This document shows, one piece after another, positions 1-6,452 of a DNA stretch of 7,375 bases. Within the stretch, counting starts at the first letter, position 1. The number at the start of each line of letters is the position of its first letter. The translations under genes and the position numbers were made by a program. The DNA is from Cyanobacteria bacterium UBA9579. GTDB lineage: Bacteria; Cyanobacteriota; Vampirovibrionia; Gastranaerophilales; UBA9579. A model generated the notes under the pieces. It was not told the origin of the DNA. It saw only the letters and a program-made list of their open reading frames with translations, and made no database searches. Location of the stretch: NCBI GenBank assembly GCA_003499585.1, contig DNSU01000173.1, forward strand, positions 704 to 8,078. Reading direction: 5' to 3'.

Positions 1-516
1 TCACGTCTTGAAGCTCCTAATATACTTTTAGAAAAAACCTTATCAGAAATTGGACCGATTATAGAGATTACTGCAAAATCAATGCAGGTACTGGCAGAAG
101 ATAAAAAGTTATCATTCTCTATTATTATTGAACCTAATTTGCCAAAAGTGATGATTAATCCTGAAAGCATTGAAAGAGTACTTAAAAATCTATTATCTAA
201 TGCAATTAAGTATTCAAATAGTGGCAGCAGAATTAAAATTAGAACTGAGATTGATCGCACAGGAAATTACTTGCAGGTATCCGTTGAGGATAGTGGCATT
301 GGCGTTCCTGAAGAACATCTTAATAAGATATTTGACAGATTTTATAGAGTAGAAACAAAAGCGCATACCATAAAAGGCACTGGCTTAGGGCTTCATCTGG
401 TTAAAATAGCAATTGAAAAACATCATAATGGCCAGGTATATGTCGAAAGCAAGCTTAATGAAGGTAGTATTTTTGGCTTCAGGATTCCACTCCAGAGCGA
501 TGAAGCAACAGTTTAG
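1..516 (+). CDS. Sensor histidine kinase, C-terminal ATPase part (5' truncated)
   Basis: This is the catalytic end of a two-component sensor kinase, which binds ATP and phosphorylates a histidine in its own (unseen) dimerisation domain for transfer to a response regulator. The frame is open from base 1, so the gene begins left of the window; the ATG at 82 is internal. In the 171 visible residues the HATPase_c motifs come in the expected order: N box VLKNLLSNAIKYS (about 60-72), G1 box DSGIG (97-101), F box FDRF (111-114) and G2 box GTGLGL (126-131), then the final strand GSIFGFRIPL. All key ATP-lid residues are present, so the domain looks functional. The H box, sensor and membrane segments lie off-window, so the stimulus cannot be named. 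No response regulator follows; if there is a partner it is upstream or elsewhere. No good terminator directly follows the stop. Confidence 0.93.
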   Translation, partial: SRLEAPNILLEKTLSEIGPIIEITAKSMQVLAEDKKLSFSIIIEPNLPKVMINPESIERVLKNLLSNAIKYSNSGSRIKIRTEIDRTGNYLQVSVEDSGIGVPEEHLNKIFDRFYRVETKAHTIKGTGLGLHLVKIAIEKHHNGQVYVESKLNEGSIFGFRIPLQSDEATV

Positions 517-635
517 CATTGTTTTTTAGCAAAGCAGCTATAATCGTATATAGTGTAAGATGTACGTTTATTAAAACTTAAAAAGCAGGATTATATCTTG
601 AATTATAAGTGTAAAATTGACAATTTATAAGCTAT

Positions 636-664
636 TTGACAAAAATCACTCTTAAGACTAATAA
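636..664 (+). promoter_or_regulatory. Possible sigma-70-type promoter
   Basis: A perfect -35 TTGACA lies at 636-641, followed by 17 bp and then TAATAA (659-664), which matches the -10 consensus at only three of six positions. If used, transcription would begin near 671 and run about 200 nt to the terminator at 850-872, with no good protein frame in between. In DNA this AT-rich, such matches occur by chance, so this is only a candidate. Confidence 0.22.
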
Positions 665-808
665 GGTTTAATTCTCATGACTAATATCCATATTATCTTG
701 AAAGAGTATTATTTACATAACAAGTTAGGAAATGAATCAAAATTTTAGTAGAGAGTTAGGGAATAATTTTATCTTTCTTTTTTATTTTTAAAAACTAAAA
801 AATATGTT

Positions 809-827
809 TTAAGCTAGAATAGCTTAA
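809..827 (+). repeat. Perfect 8-bp inverted repeat (hairpin)
   Basis: TTAAGCTA, a GAA loop, then TAGCTTAA form a perfect hairpin with an 8-bp stem and 3-nt loop. No T-run follows directly (TTCTGCC comes next), so it is not a terminator by itself. It lies 22 bp before the terminator stem at 850, and could be an internal stem of the transcript ending there. Confidence 0.5.
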
Positions 828-849
828 TTCTGCCTCATGATCTCTTCTT

Positions 850-872
850 CCCTGTTGTAAACGGGGTTTTTT
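850..872 (+). terminator. Rho-independent terminator not attached to a recognised gene
   Basis: CCCTGTT, a GTA loop and AACGGGG pair along 7 bp (one G-U pair) and are followed directly by six T residues (867-872). It is the strongest terminator-like structure in the window. It lies 334 bp after the kinase stop and 179 bp before the pepA leader frame, so it ends either a long kinase 3' untranslated region or a separate small RNA. The complementary strand lacks a matching T-run, so it should act only on plus-strand transcription. Confidence 0.75.
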
Positions 873-920
873 ATTGCGAATTTTTTGAAAAACCAGATAA
901 TCTCAATATTACAGTCTTGT

Positions 921-942
921 CATTTTGACACAAATCAAAATG
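921..942. promoter_or_regulatory. Perfect dyad resembling an FNR/CRP-family operator
   Basis: CATTTTGA, six spacer bases (CACAAA), then TCAAAATG form a perfect inverted repeat. Its core, TTGAC-ACAA-ATCAA (925-938), differs by one base from the classical FNR site TTGAT-N4-ATCAA. The left half overlaps a consensus -35 hexamer TTGACA (925-930). The nearest -10-like hexamers, TATAAA at 945-950 and at 967-972, are 14 and 36 bp beyond it, so the geometry is not that of a standard sigma-70 promoter; with the second hexamer the dyad would be centred about 47 bp before the start site. It lies about 100 bp before the leader frame and would be placed to control the pepA cluster. The regulator itself is not in the window. 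Confidence 0.4.
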
Positions 943-1026
943 CATATAAAAAACTAAAAAATCTCTTATAAAATACGTAAATGAGGTTATTCATTTTCAT
1001 ATTTATTTAACATATTATTGTAAGGA

Positions 1027-1107
1027 CAGCGGAAAAAATCATAAAAGGATTTTGATGAAAAATCCTTTGTGTTTTTTGAAGTCTGCTTCTTATAGCCAGC
1101 GGAAAAA
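1027..1107 (+). repeat. Direct repeat CAGCGGAAAAA flanking the leader start
   Basis: CAGCGGAAAAA occurs at 1027-1037 and again at 1097-1107, exactly 70 bp apart. Both copies are followed within 5-7 bases by AAAAGG (1043-1048 and 1115-1120) and then an ATG (1055 and 1129). The first module serves the leader frame and the second serves pepA. Such similarity over about 30 bp suggests a duplicated translation-initiation segment. Confidence 0.6.
1044..1077 (+). promoter_or_regulatory. Leader hairpin with U-run: possible attenuator or RBS-sequestering stem
   Basis: AAAGGATTTT (1044-1053) pairs perfectly over 10 bp with AAAATCCTTT (1059-1068) around the loop GATGA. GTG and six T residues follow (1072-1077). 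The stem holds the likely Shine-Dalgarno AAAGGA of the leader frame, and the loop holds its ATG. It could therefore work as a weak terminator/attenuator, as a block on leader translation, or both. The stem is AT-rich, with only two G-C pairs, so its strength as a terminator is doubtful. Confidence 0.5.
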
Positions 1108-1126
1108 TGAGCTCAAAAGGGGATAG
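1055..1126 (+). CDS. Putative 23-residue leader peptide upstream of pepA
   Basis: A short frame begins at ATG 1055, six bases after AAAAGGA, and ends with TAG at 1124-1126, two bases before the pepA ATG. It encodes a short basic peptide beginning MKNPLCFLKS and ending NELKRG. It has three Leu, four Lys, three Ser and one Cys codon, so no run of one amino acid of the kind found in biosynthetic attenuators. Its last codons overlap the AAAAGGGGA ribosome binding site of pepA, so ribosomes finishing the leader would cover or free that site: a possible translational coupling. It is in a different frame from pepA. Its start codon sits in the loop of the leader hairpin. It may not be translated; support comes from position and ribosome binding site only. 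Confidence 0.4.
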   Translation: MKNPLCFLKSASYSQRKNELKRG

Positions 1127-1128
1127 AA

Positions 1129-2622
1129 ATGGAAATAAAAGTTAAACAAGGTTCTTTAACTGATACAGCTTGTGATGTTTTAGTAGTAAATCTTTTTGAA
1201 AATACTAAATCTCCGGGGGGAGCAACTGGTGCTGTTGATAAGGCTCTTGATAATATAATTTCAGCTTATGTAATAGAAAAAGAAGGTTTTAAAGGAAAAT
1301 TAAACGAAACCTATGTAATTCCAACATACGGGAAAATTCCTGCTGACAAGGTTCTTTTGGTTGGACTGGGAAAACCTGAGGATTTTTGCTTAAATCAGGT
1401 ACGCGAAGTAGCTTCAACTGCCATAAGAAAAGCCGTTTCTCTTAAAGCAAAACATATATGCACAATACTTCATGGAGCTGGTATTGCTGGTTTAAATGCT
1501 TTTGATTGCGCTCAGATGGTAACTGAAGGTACAATTTTAGGCTCGTACAAATTTTCAAAATATAAGTCTAAAGATGAAAATAAGCCTGAAGAAAAAATAG
1601 AAAGTGTTGAAATTGTTGAACTGGATAATTCAAAAATTACTGATATAGAAAAGGGGCTTATAAAAGGACAACTGATTGCACAGGCAACCAATTTTGCAAG
1701 AGATATGGTTAATGAACCTCCGGCAGTTGTAACCCCGACTAAACTGGCAGAGATTGCTCAATCTATCGAAGGAATTGAATGTACCATAATAGAAAAAGAC
1801 GAAGCTGAAAAATTAGGAATGGAAGCTTATCTTGCAGTAGCAAAGGGCAGTGCTCAGCCTCCTAAATTTATACATATGATATATAAACCTATAGGTGAGC
1901 CAAAAAAGAAAGTAGCTATTATTGGAAAAGGCATAACATTTGATAGTGGCGGATTAGATATTAAACCTGCGGCAAGTATGGTTCATATGAAAGATGATAT
2001 GGCAGGCTCTGCTGCGGTAATAGCAACAATGAGCATATTATCAAAATTAAATCCTGAAGTTGAAGTCCATGGTATTGTTGCTGCGTGCGAAAATATGCCA
2101 GGGGGTCATGCCTATAAGCCTGATGATATACTAAAAGCTATGAATGGCAAGACTATTGAAGTTGACAATACTGATGCGGAGGGAAGGCTAACACTGGCTG
2201 ATGCAATCTGCTATGCAGTTAATTTAAAAGTTGATCAAATAGTTGATATAGCTACACTTACTGGTGCATGCTTGGTAGCTCTGGGTAGAATGGCATCCGG
2301 TATTATGGGCAATAATCAGGATCTAATTAACGACCTTATCAAATCAGCAGATATTGGAGGGGAAAGATTATGGCAACTACCGCTATATGATGAATATAAA
2401 GAAGCTTTAAAGAGTCCTGTAGCTGATTTTAAAAATTCAGGATCGAGAGAAGCAGGAGCATCATTAGCCGGAATATTCTTAAAAGAATTTGTTGATGACA
2501 TTCCATGGGCTCATATAGATATTGCAGGACCCGCTATGCTTGATAAAGACATAAAAGAATTATCCAAAGGCCCATCAGGTACAGGTGTAAGAACTCTTGT
2601 GAATTATTTGTTAAGCATATAA
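1129..2622 (+). CDS. pepA: Leucyl aminopeptidase (cytosolic, family M17)
   Basis: Two-metal cytosolic exopeptidase that removes N-terminal residues, often Leu, from peptides; family members normally form hexamers. At 497 aa it has the family's usual full length. The N-terminal macro-like domain covers about residues 1-170 and the catalytic domain about 180-497. Metal and active-site residues are all in place: K267 and D272 in GKGITFDSGG, K279 in the following IKP, D290 in KDDMAG, and D349, E351 and R353 in the signature NTDAEGRL. D346-N347 just before it and the ATLTGA segment (375-380) also fit M17. The start is supported by AAAAGGGGA (1115-1123) five bases before the ATG. It is first in the cluster, with pepP 14 bp downstream. 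In E. coli PepA also binds DNA (carAB, Xer recombination); nothing here shows whether this one does. The leader and dyad upstream are probable control points. Confidence 0.97.
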   Translation: MEIKVKQGSLTDTACDVLVVNLFENTKSPGGATGAVDKALDNIISAYVIEKEGFKGKLNETYVIPTYGKIPADKVLLVGLGKPEDFCLNQVREVASTAIRKAVSLKAKHICTILHGAGIAGLNAFDCAQMVTEGTILGSYKFSKYKSKDENKPEEKIESVEIVELDNSKITDIEKGLIKGQLIAQATNFARDMVNEPPAVVTPTKLAEIAQSIEGIECTIIEKDEAEKLGMEAYLAVAKGSAQPPKFIHMIYKPIGEPKKKVAIIGKGITFDSGGLDIKPAASMVHMKDDMAGSAAVIATMSILSKLNPEVEVHGIVAACENMPGGHAYKPDDILKAMNGKTIEVDNTDAEGRLTLADAICYAVNLKVDQIVDIATLTGACLVALGRMASGIMGNNQDLINDLIKSADIGGERLWQLPLYDEYKEALKSPVADFKNSGSREAGASLAGIFLKEFVDDIPWAHIDIAGPAMLDKDIKELSKGPSGTGVRTLVNYLLSI

Positions 2623-2636
2623 AAAGGAAAATAACA

Positions 2637-4376
2637 TTGGATCAAAAGGTCATTCTTGATAAATTACGTGACTTTATGAAGAAAGAAAACCTTGATTTCT
2701 TCATAGTTAACGCTACAGATGAATATTTATCCGAATATATAAAGCTAAGTGAGAATTCAAGATATATTATTACAGGCTTTTCAGGTTCTACAGGTGATGC
2801 TTTAGTTACACTAAAAGATGTTTATCTTTTCGTTGACGGGAGATATCACCTTCAAGCAGACAATGAGACTGATAAAAAGCTGATTACTGTGGTAAAAGTT
2901 GGAATGGAGATATCACCTTTTACTGCTTTAGTCGATAAAATAACTGAATTATCTCATCAAGGTCAAAATATTGCTCTTGTTAGCACAAAAATCAGCTATA
3001 GCAGCCATAAAAGACTGAATGAAGTGTTCAGGATTAAGGGTCTCAGACATCAGGAATATGACTATGATCCAATTTTAGAAATAGCGGATATTAAAAGCCA
3101 GAGAATTCCTGAATTAATCAGGTATATCCCGACAACTATATCAGGAATCACAGCAGAGGAAAAGTTTGGCATAGTAAAGAGTAAGTTTGATGATAACAAT
3201 ATTGATATTTATGTCCTGTCTAAGCTGGAAGAAATAGCATATATTACTAATTTACGTGGTGATGAAATCCCTTACAGCTCTGTTTTTAAGGCTAAAGCTA
3301 TTATGTATAAAGATAAAATCAGTATTTTTACTGATAAAAATAAAATCACCCGTGATATTAAAGAAAAATTCGATATAAAGTTTGAATTTCTGCCGGATGA
3401 TTCATTCTTAGAACACTTGAATAACTTAAAAAATATCGCAAATTCTCTAAATATTGGCTTTAATCCAAATACAACTAACCTGTTTACATACAGAAAGCTT
3501 GAGGATACAGGCAATAAGTTATCAGAAATAGATAAAAGCCCGATAACACAAATGATGACAATAAAGAATCAAGCTGAATTGGATCATATGCAAGATTGTT
3601 TTAGAAGAACAGATATAGTTGTAAATAGGGCTATAGTTTGGCTGAATCAAAGACTGGAAAATGAAGTTAAAACAACCGAAAAAGACTTTGCTGATAAAGT
3701 AAAAGCATTATTCATTGAAGAAGGTGCATACGGACTGAGCTTTGAGGTAATCGCAGCCAGTGGTAAAAACACTGCTATAATCCACTATACAAATCCTGAT
3801 TCTGAAAAACCTATAAACAAAGGAGAGCTTGTCCTGCTCGATTGCGGAGCATATTTTGAAGGCGGCTATGCAACTGATATGACAAGAACTTTTCTTGCAG
3901 GAGGAAGACGAGCAGAAGCTTCTAATAAAGCAAAAGAAGTTTATACTACTGTACTAAAAGGAGTCTTAAATGGCCTATATTATCATTTTACCTCCGAAAC
4001 TACAGGCTATGATATAGATAAAACAGTACGAGAAGTAGTAACCAAAGATACAGATGAATCATTTAAGTTTGCCCATGGCACAGGCCATGGAGTTGGAATC
4101 GCAGTCCATGAAGCACCCCCTCGCATAAGCCCCGCAGAAGCCTCTAAAACAAAGCTTGAAGTCGGTATGTGCTTTACAATAGAACCCGGTTTATACAATG
4201 ATAACTGGGGCGGTGTCAGAATAGAAAACACCGTAACCGTAATTCATAATGAATTTGGAAGAAAGATTAAAACTCTTACAAGATCAAAGTTTGACGAAAA
4301 CTTGATTGATTATGACATGTTAAATAAACAGGAAATAGAGTGGCTGGAAGATTATCAGAAAAGAGCGATGGGATAA
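2637..4376 (+). CDS. pepP: Xaa-Pro aminopeptidase, long three-domain form (family M24B)
   Basis: Cytosolic aminopeptidase P, which cleaves the bond after the first residue when the second is proline, a bond that PepA-type enzymes handle badly. Two creatinase-like N-terminal domains (about 5-140 and 150-310) precede the pita-bread catalytic domain (about 315-540) and the C-terminal M24_C tail (about 545-579, ending EIEWLEDYQKR). The metal ligands are visible: D402 (LLDCGAY), D414 (ATDMTRT), H484 (HGTGHGVG), E516 (FTIEPG) and E530 (VRIENT). H383 (IIHYT) and H491 (AVHEAPPR) match the substrate-site histidines. At 579 aa it is longer than E. coli PepP (about 440) and closer to the eukaryotic cytosolic XPNPEP1 layout; many bacteria have this form. 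I chose TTG 2637 because AAGGAAA (2624-2630) is well placed; the next in-frame ATG would remove the first 13 residues of the conserved domain. It follows pepA by 14 bp and abuts the next gene. Confidence 0.94.
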   Translation: MDQKVILDKLRDFMKKENLDFFIVNATDEYLSEYIKLSENSRYIITGFSGSTGDALVTLKDVYLFVDGRYHLQADNETDKKLITVVKVGMEISPFTALVDKITELSHQGQNIALVSTKISYSSHKRLNEVFRIKGLRHQEYDYDPILEIADIKSQRIPELIRYIPTTISGITAEEKFGIVKSKFDDNNIDIYVLSKLEEIAYITNLRGDEIPYSSVFKAKAIMYKDKISIFTDKNKITRDIKEKFDIKFEFLPDDSFLEHLNNLKNIANSLNIGFNPNTTNLFTYRKLEDTGNKLSEIDKSPITQMMTIKNQAELDHMQDCFRRTDIVVNRAIVWLNQRLENEVKTTEKDFADKVKALFIEEGAYGLSFEVIAASGKNTAIIHYTNPDSEKPINKGELVLLDCGAYFEGGYATDMTRTFLAGGRRAEASNKAKEVYTTVLKGVLNGLYYHFTSETTGYDIDKTVREVVTKDTDESFKFAHGTGHGVGIAVHEAPPRISPAEASKTKLEVGMCFTIEPGLYNDNWGGVRIENTVTVIHNEFGRKIKTLTRSKFDENLIDYDMLNKQEIEWLEDYQKRAMG

Positions 4377-5177
4377 ATGCAGGAAATTACGAGTGTTCAA
4401 AACGAAATTATAAAAGAAGTTTATTCTCTTCAGCAAAAAAAGAAAAGAAATGAGCTTGGATTGTTTTTAATAGAAGGATATAAAGGGGTTAGTGAGGCTC
4501 TAAGTTCTAATCTTCAAATAGAAAGCATATTTATCAGTCAGGACTTTGATAAATCTTTGGCTGGTTTTGCAGAAGATAAAATATATAAAGTGCCTGAACA
4601 AGTCTTAAAGAAAATCTCAACCACGCAAACACCTCCTGAAATTGTGGCTGTAGCCCATCAGTTAAAATTTTCTATAAAGGATTTATTTATTTCAGATAAT
4701 CCCTTAATTTTACTGCTGGAGAATATAAAAGACCCCGGAAACCTTGGGACAATAATCAGAACAGCAAAAGCAGGCAATGTTTCAGGAATTATTCTGACTG
4801 AAGAAACAGTTGATATATATAATCCAAAAACTGTAAGATCGAGTGCTGCTAATTTATGGAAAATACCAATAATTTATATGAGTACAAAAAGTGATATAAA
4901 GGATAAACTAAATAAATTCAGGCAGAATAATTTGGTAGCTACGGTTGTTGCTGAAAACAAAAAGCCTGTTGTGTATTACGAAGTGGATTACAAAAAGCCG
5001 ACTGTTTTAATGTTTGGATCAGAAGCGGAAGGGCTTTCAAAGGAATTAACTACTCAAGCAGATGAATTAATAACTATTCCAATGAATCAACAGGTGGAAT
5101 CTTTGAATTTAAGTATCTCGGTGGGGGTTGTAGTATATGAAGCAATGCGTCAAAGAGGATTTTATACCGTCAGGTAA
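4377..5177 (+). CDS. TrmH/SpoU-family RNA 2'-O-ribose methyltransferase
   Basis: SPOUT-class enzyme using S-adenosylmethionine to methylate a ribose 2'-OH in rRNA or tRNA; the target base cannot be told from sequence. The 266 residues comprise an N-terminal SpoU substrate-binding domain (about 1-95, including FLIEGYKGVSEAL) and the trefoil-knot methylase (about 108-258). All three motifs are present: motif 1 LENIKDPGNLGTIIRTA (114-130) with N122 and the catalytic R128; motif 2 MFGSEAEGLS (212-221); and motif 3, from IPMN to VVYE (234-255), containing ESLNLSISVG. The two-domain layout resembles the 23S rRNA methyltransferases of the RlmB/TsnR/YsgA type, so rRNA is the likelier substrate. The ATG directly abuts the pepP TAA, and only GGGA (4370-4373) precedes it closely, so translation is probably coupled. 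Its 3' end overlaps tatC by 41 bp. Confidence 0.93.
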   Translation: MQEITSVQNEIIKEVYSLQQKKKRNELGLFLIEGYKGVSEALSSNLQIESIFISQDFDKSLAGFAEDKIYKVPEQVLKKISTTQTPPEIVAVAHQLKFSIKDLFISDNPLILLLENIKDPGNLGTIIRTAKAGNVSGIILTEETVDIYNPKTVRSSAANLWKIPIIYMSTKSDIKDKLNKFRQNNLVATVVAENKKPVVYYEVDYKKPTVLMFGSEAEGLSKELTTQADELITIPMNQQVESLNLSISVGVVVYEAMRQRGFYTVR

Positions 5178-5910
5178 AAGTATTTACCTGAATTTTGATA
5201 ACACTAAAAAATCAAAATCTGTGACAAAGAATAATACCAGACTAAAGATCGCTATATGTTATTCCTGTCTCGCTCTATTGGTTACATTTACTTTAGGGCT
5301 TTTATTTTCAGGTAATATAATTAAAATTCTTCAATTACAGCTTCCTTTTACAGTTAATTTTTTACAATCAGGCCCGGATGAAATATTTGTTGCTTCACTA
5401 AGAGTTGCAACTTTTATTGGGCTTTATTTAGCTTTTCCCGTTGTAGCTTATCAGTTTGCAAGAATAAAATTTGATAATAAGGGTGAAAATGAAAAATCAT
5501 TCCTGATTTTAGCTAGTGTCGGCTTTATACTATTTACTTTTGGGATTTTATTTGCTTATTATGCGTTAATCCCTTCAACATTGTTTTTTCTTTTAGGGTT
5601 TAACTCAGACGTGGCAACTGCAAGCTTTAGTATTTCCAAATATGTTTCTTTTTGCCTAAACACGATTTTAATAGGCGGCATTATATTTGAAAGTCCTGTA
5701 TTTCTTGGAATCCTGGCAAAAACAAACCTGATAACCTATGAAAAACTAATATCTTCATGGAAAAAAGTAGCTATTGGAACTTTTGCTGTCTCAATTATAC
5801 TTACTTCAACAGAATTATTTACGCAGATATTTTTAGCTATTACCCTTTTAACTTTTTATGGAATAGGACTTGCAACTACCAAAATAATTGAAGGTGATAA
5901 CATTACCTGA
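5137..5910 (+). CDS. tatC: Divergent TatC, twin-arginine translocase subunit
   Basis: Inner-membrane core of the Tat exporter, which recognises twin-arginine signal peptides and works with TatA/TatB-type subunits (none in view). Six membrane segments fit the TatC fold: about 38-58, 86-106, 121-145, 172-193, 209-224 and 228-248. Recognisable blocks are FLQSGPDEIFVASLRVA (75-91), the FP..AYQ at 100-106, FAYYALIP (139-146) and FESPV (184-188), whose E185 matches the conserved TM4 glutamate. E119 in the loop before TM3 may stand in for the conserved signal-binding Glu. Odd points: the usual N-terminal HLxELRxR motif is absent and replaced by a lysine- and asparagine-rich stretch, and the loop PGLxxxER is replaced by KFDNKGENEK. 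ATG 5137 is the most upstream start in frame (TAG at 5131-5133), with only weak GGGGG (5123-5127) before it. GTG 5221 is an alternative that would leave about ten residues before TM1. Probably a real TatC; function is less certain. Confidence 0.82.
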   Translation: MKQCVKEDFIPSGKSIYLNFDNTKKSKSVTKNNTRLKIAICYSCLALLVTFTLGLLFSGNIIKILQLQLPFTVNFLQSGPDEIFVASLRVATFIGLYLAFPVVAYQFARIKFDNKGENEKSFLILASVGFILFTFGILFAYYALIPSTLFFLLGFNSDVATASFSISKYVSFCLNTILIGGIIFESPVFLGILAKTNLITYEKLISSWKKVAIGTFAVSIILTSTELFTQIFLAITLLTFYGIGLATTKIIEGDNIT

Positions 5911-5985
5911 TTTAAGTTAATTATTAAAGATATAAGAGCTTAACAAATAATTTTATCAAGCAGTTCAGTACATAAAGGAGTTTAC

Positions 5986-6381
5986 ATGGAAAAGATAACT
6001 GTAAAGACACAGAAGAAAAACGATTTAATTGATATTACTTCTGAAATTAAAGGCATGGTTGAGGCGTTAAATGTACAAGATGGCATTTGTCTTGTATTTT
6101 GTCCTCATACAACAGCCAGCATTACTATCAACGAAGCTTTTGATCCAGCTGTCAAAGGTGACTTCATGTTCAGTATGAATAAAATATCTCCTGATTATAA
6201 AGAATTCAGACATACAGAAGGCAATTCAGACGCTCATGTCAAATCAAGCCTGGTTGGATGCTCTCTTAATTTAATAATTAATAAAGGTAAAGTAATGCTA
6301 GGTCAGTGGCAGGGGATTTACTTTGCCGAATTTGATGGCCCAAGAACTAGAGAAATATGGATTCAGGCTATTTCAAAGTAA
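5986..6381 (+). CDS. yjbQ: YjbQ/UPF0047 family protein (secondary thiamine-phosphate synthase type)
   Basis: Small cytosolic single-domain protein of 131 aa, the standard family length. Family signatures are clear: CPHTTASITINE (39-50), HTEGNSDAHVKSSLVG (76-91) and GQWQGIYFAEFDGPRTR (106-122). The conserved polar residues H41, H76, N80, H84 and E115 form the known metal/anion pocket. E. coli YjbQ can replace ThiE weakly in thiamine-phosphate synthesis, hence the database name, but the physiological role of the family is unsettled. The start is firm: AAAGGAG (5974-5980) lies five bases before ATG 5986. The 75-bp gap after tatC has no clear terminator and no convincing promoter (TATAAG at 5931-5936 lacks a -35), so read-through from the upstream cluster is possible. 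No thiamine gene is adjacent. Confidence 0.93.
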   Translation: MEKITVKTQKKNDLIDITSEIKGMVEALNVQDGICLVFCPHTTASITINEAFDPAVKGDFMFSMNKISPDYKEFRHTEGNSDAHVKSSLVGCSLNLIINKGKVMLGQWQGIYFAEFDGPRTREIWIQAISK

Positions 6382-6452
6382 TATTTTTCTTGTTATTATT
6401 CATATATTAAAAAAAATTATTACTTAAAAATGCAACTTTATACTAATTATAG
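6382..6452. other. AT-rich convergent gap between yjbQ and murE
   Basis: The stops of the two convergent genes are 71 bp apart. The gap holds an A-run (about 6410-6417) and an imperfect A/T-only inverted repeat (ATTTTT..TTATTATT against AATTATTACTTAAAAAT), which might end transcription from both sides. No GC-containing stem is present, so I do not call a terminator. Confidence 0.4.

Larger units (their letters stand above)
517..1054. other. Intergenic region with regulatory signals and no convincing protein gene
   Basis: This long AT-rich spacer lies between the kinase gene and the pepA leader. It contains a perfect TATAAT (539-544) without a convincing -35 element, two TTGACA hexamers (617-622 and 636-641), an 8-bp direct repeat GACTAATA (656-663 and 679-686, 23 bp apart), a perfect hairpin (809-827), a Rho-independent terminator (850-872), a perfect dyad (921-942) and a TATAAA (967-972). 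AAAAACTAAAAAAT occurs twice (790-803 and 949-962), on either side of the terminator, but is low-complexity. The only open frames seen are very short; one of 19 codons at 732-791 has its AGGA too close to the ATG. No tRNA, tmRNA, RNase P or SRP RNA signature was recognised. Confidence 0.7.

Noticed and set aside
656..686. Direct repeat GACTAATA, 23 bp apart
   Set aside because: Two-turn spacing hints at an operator, but 8-bp repeats are expected by chance in such AT-rich DNA, and the first copy overlaps only a weak -10 candidate.
732..791. Nineteen-codon frame starting MNQNFSREL in the kinase-pepA spacer
   Set aside because: AGGA is only one base from the ATG, the frame is very short and ends in a T-rich low-complexity run; no support as a gene.
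790..962. AAAAACTAAAAAAT repeated on both sides of the terminator
   Set aside because: It is a low-complexity A-rich string with no further flanking similarity and no sign of a mobile element.
4007..4231. 74-codon minus-strand frame within pepP
   Set aside because: It lies opposite the M24 metal-binding motifs and has no family features; a shadow frame.
5911..5985. Separate promoter for yjbQ
   Set aside because: TATAAG (5931-5936) has no -35 partner at normal spacing, so only the ribosome binding site is supported.
6382..6452. Bidirectional terminator between yjbQ and murE
   Set aside because: The inverted repeat is imperfect and made only of A/T pairs; too weak to call.
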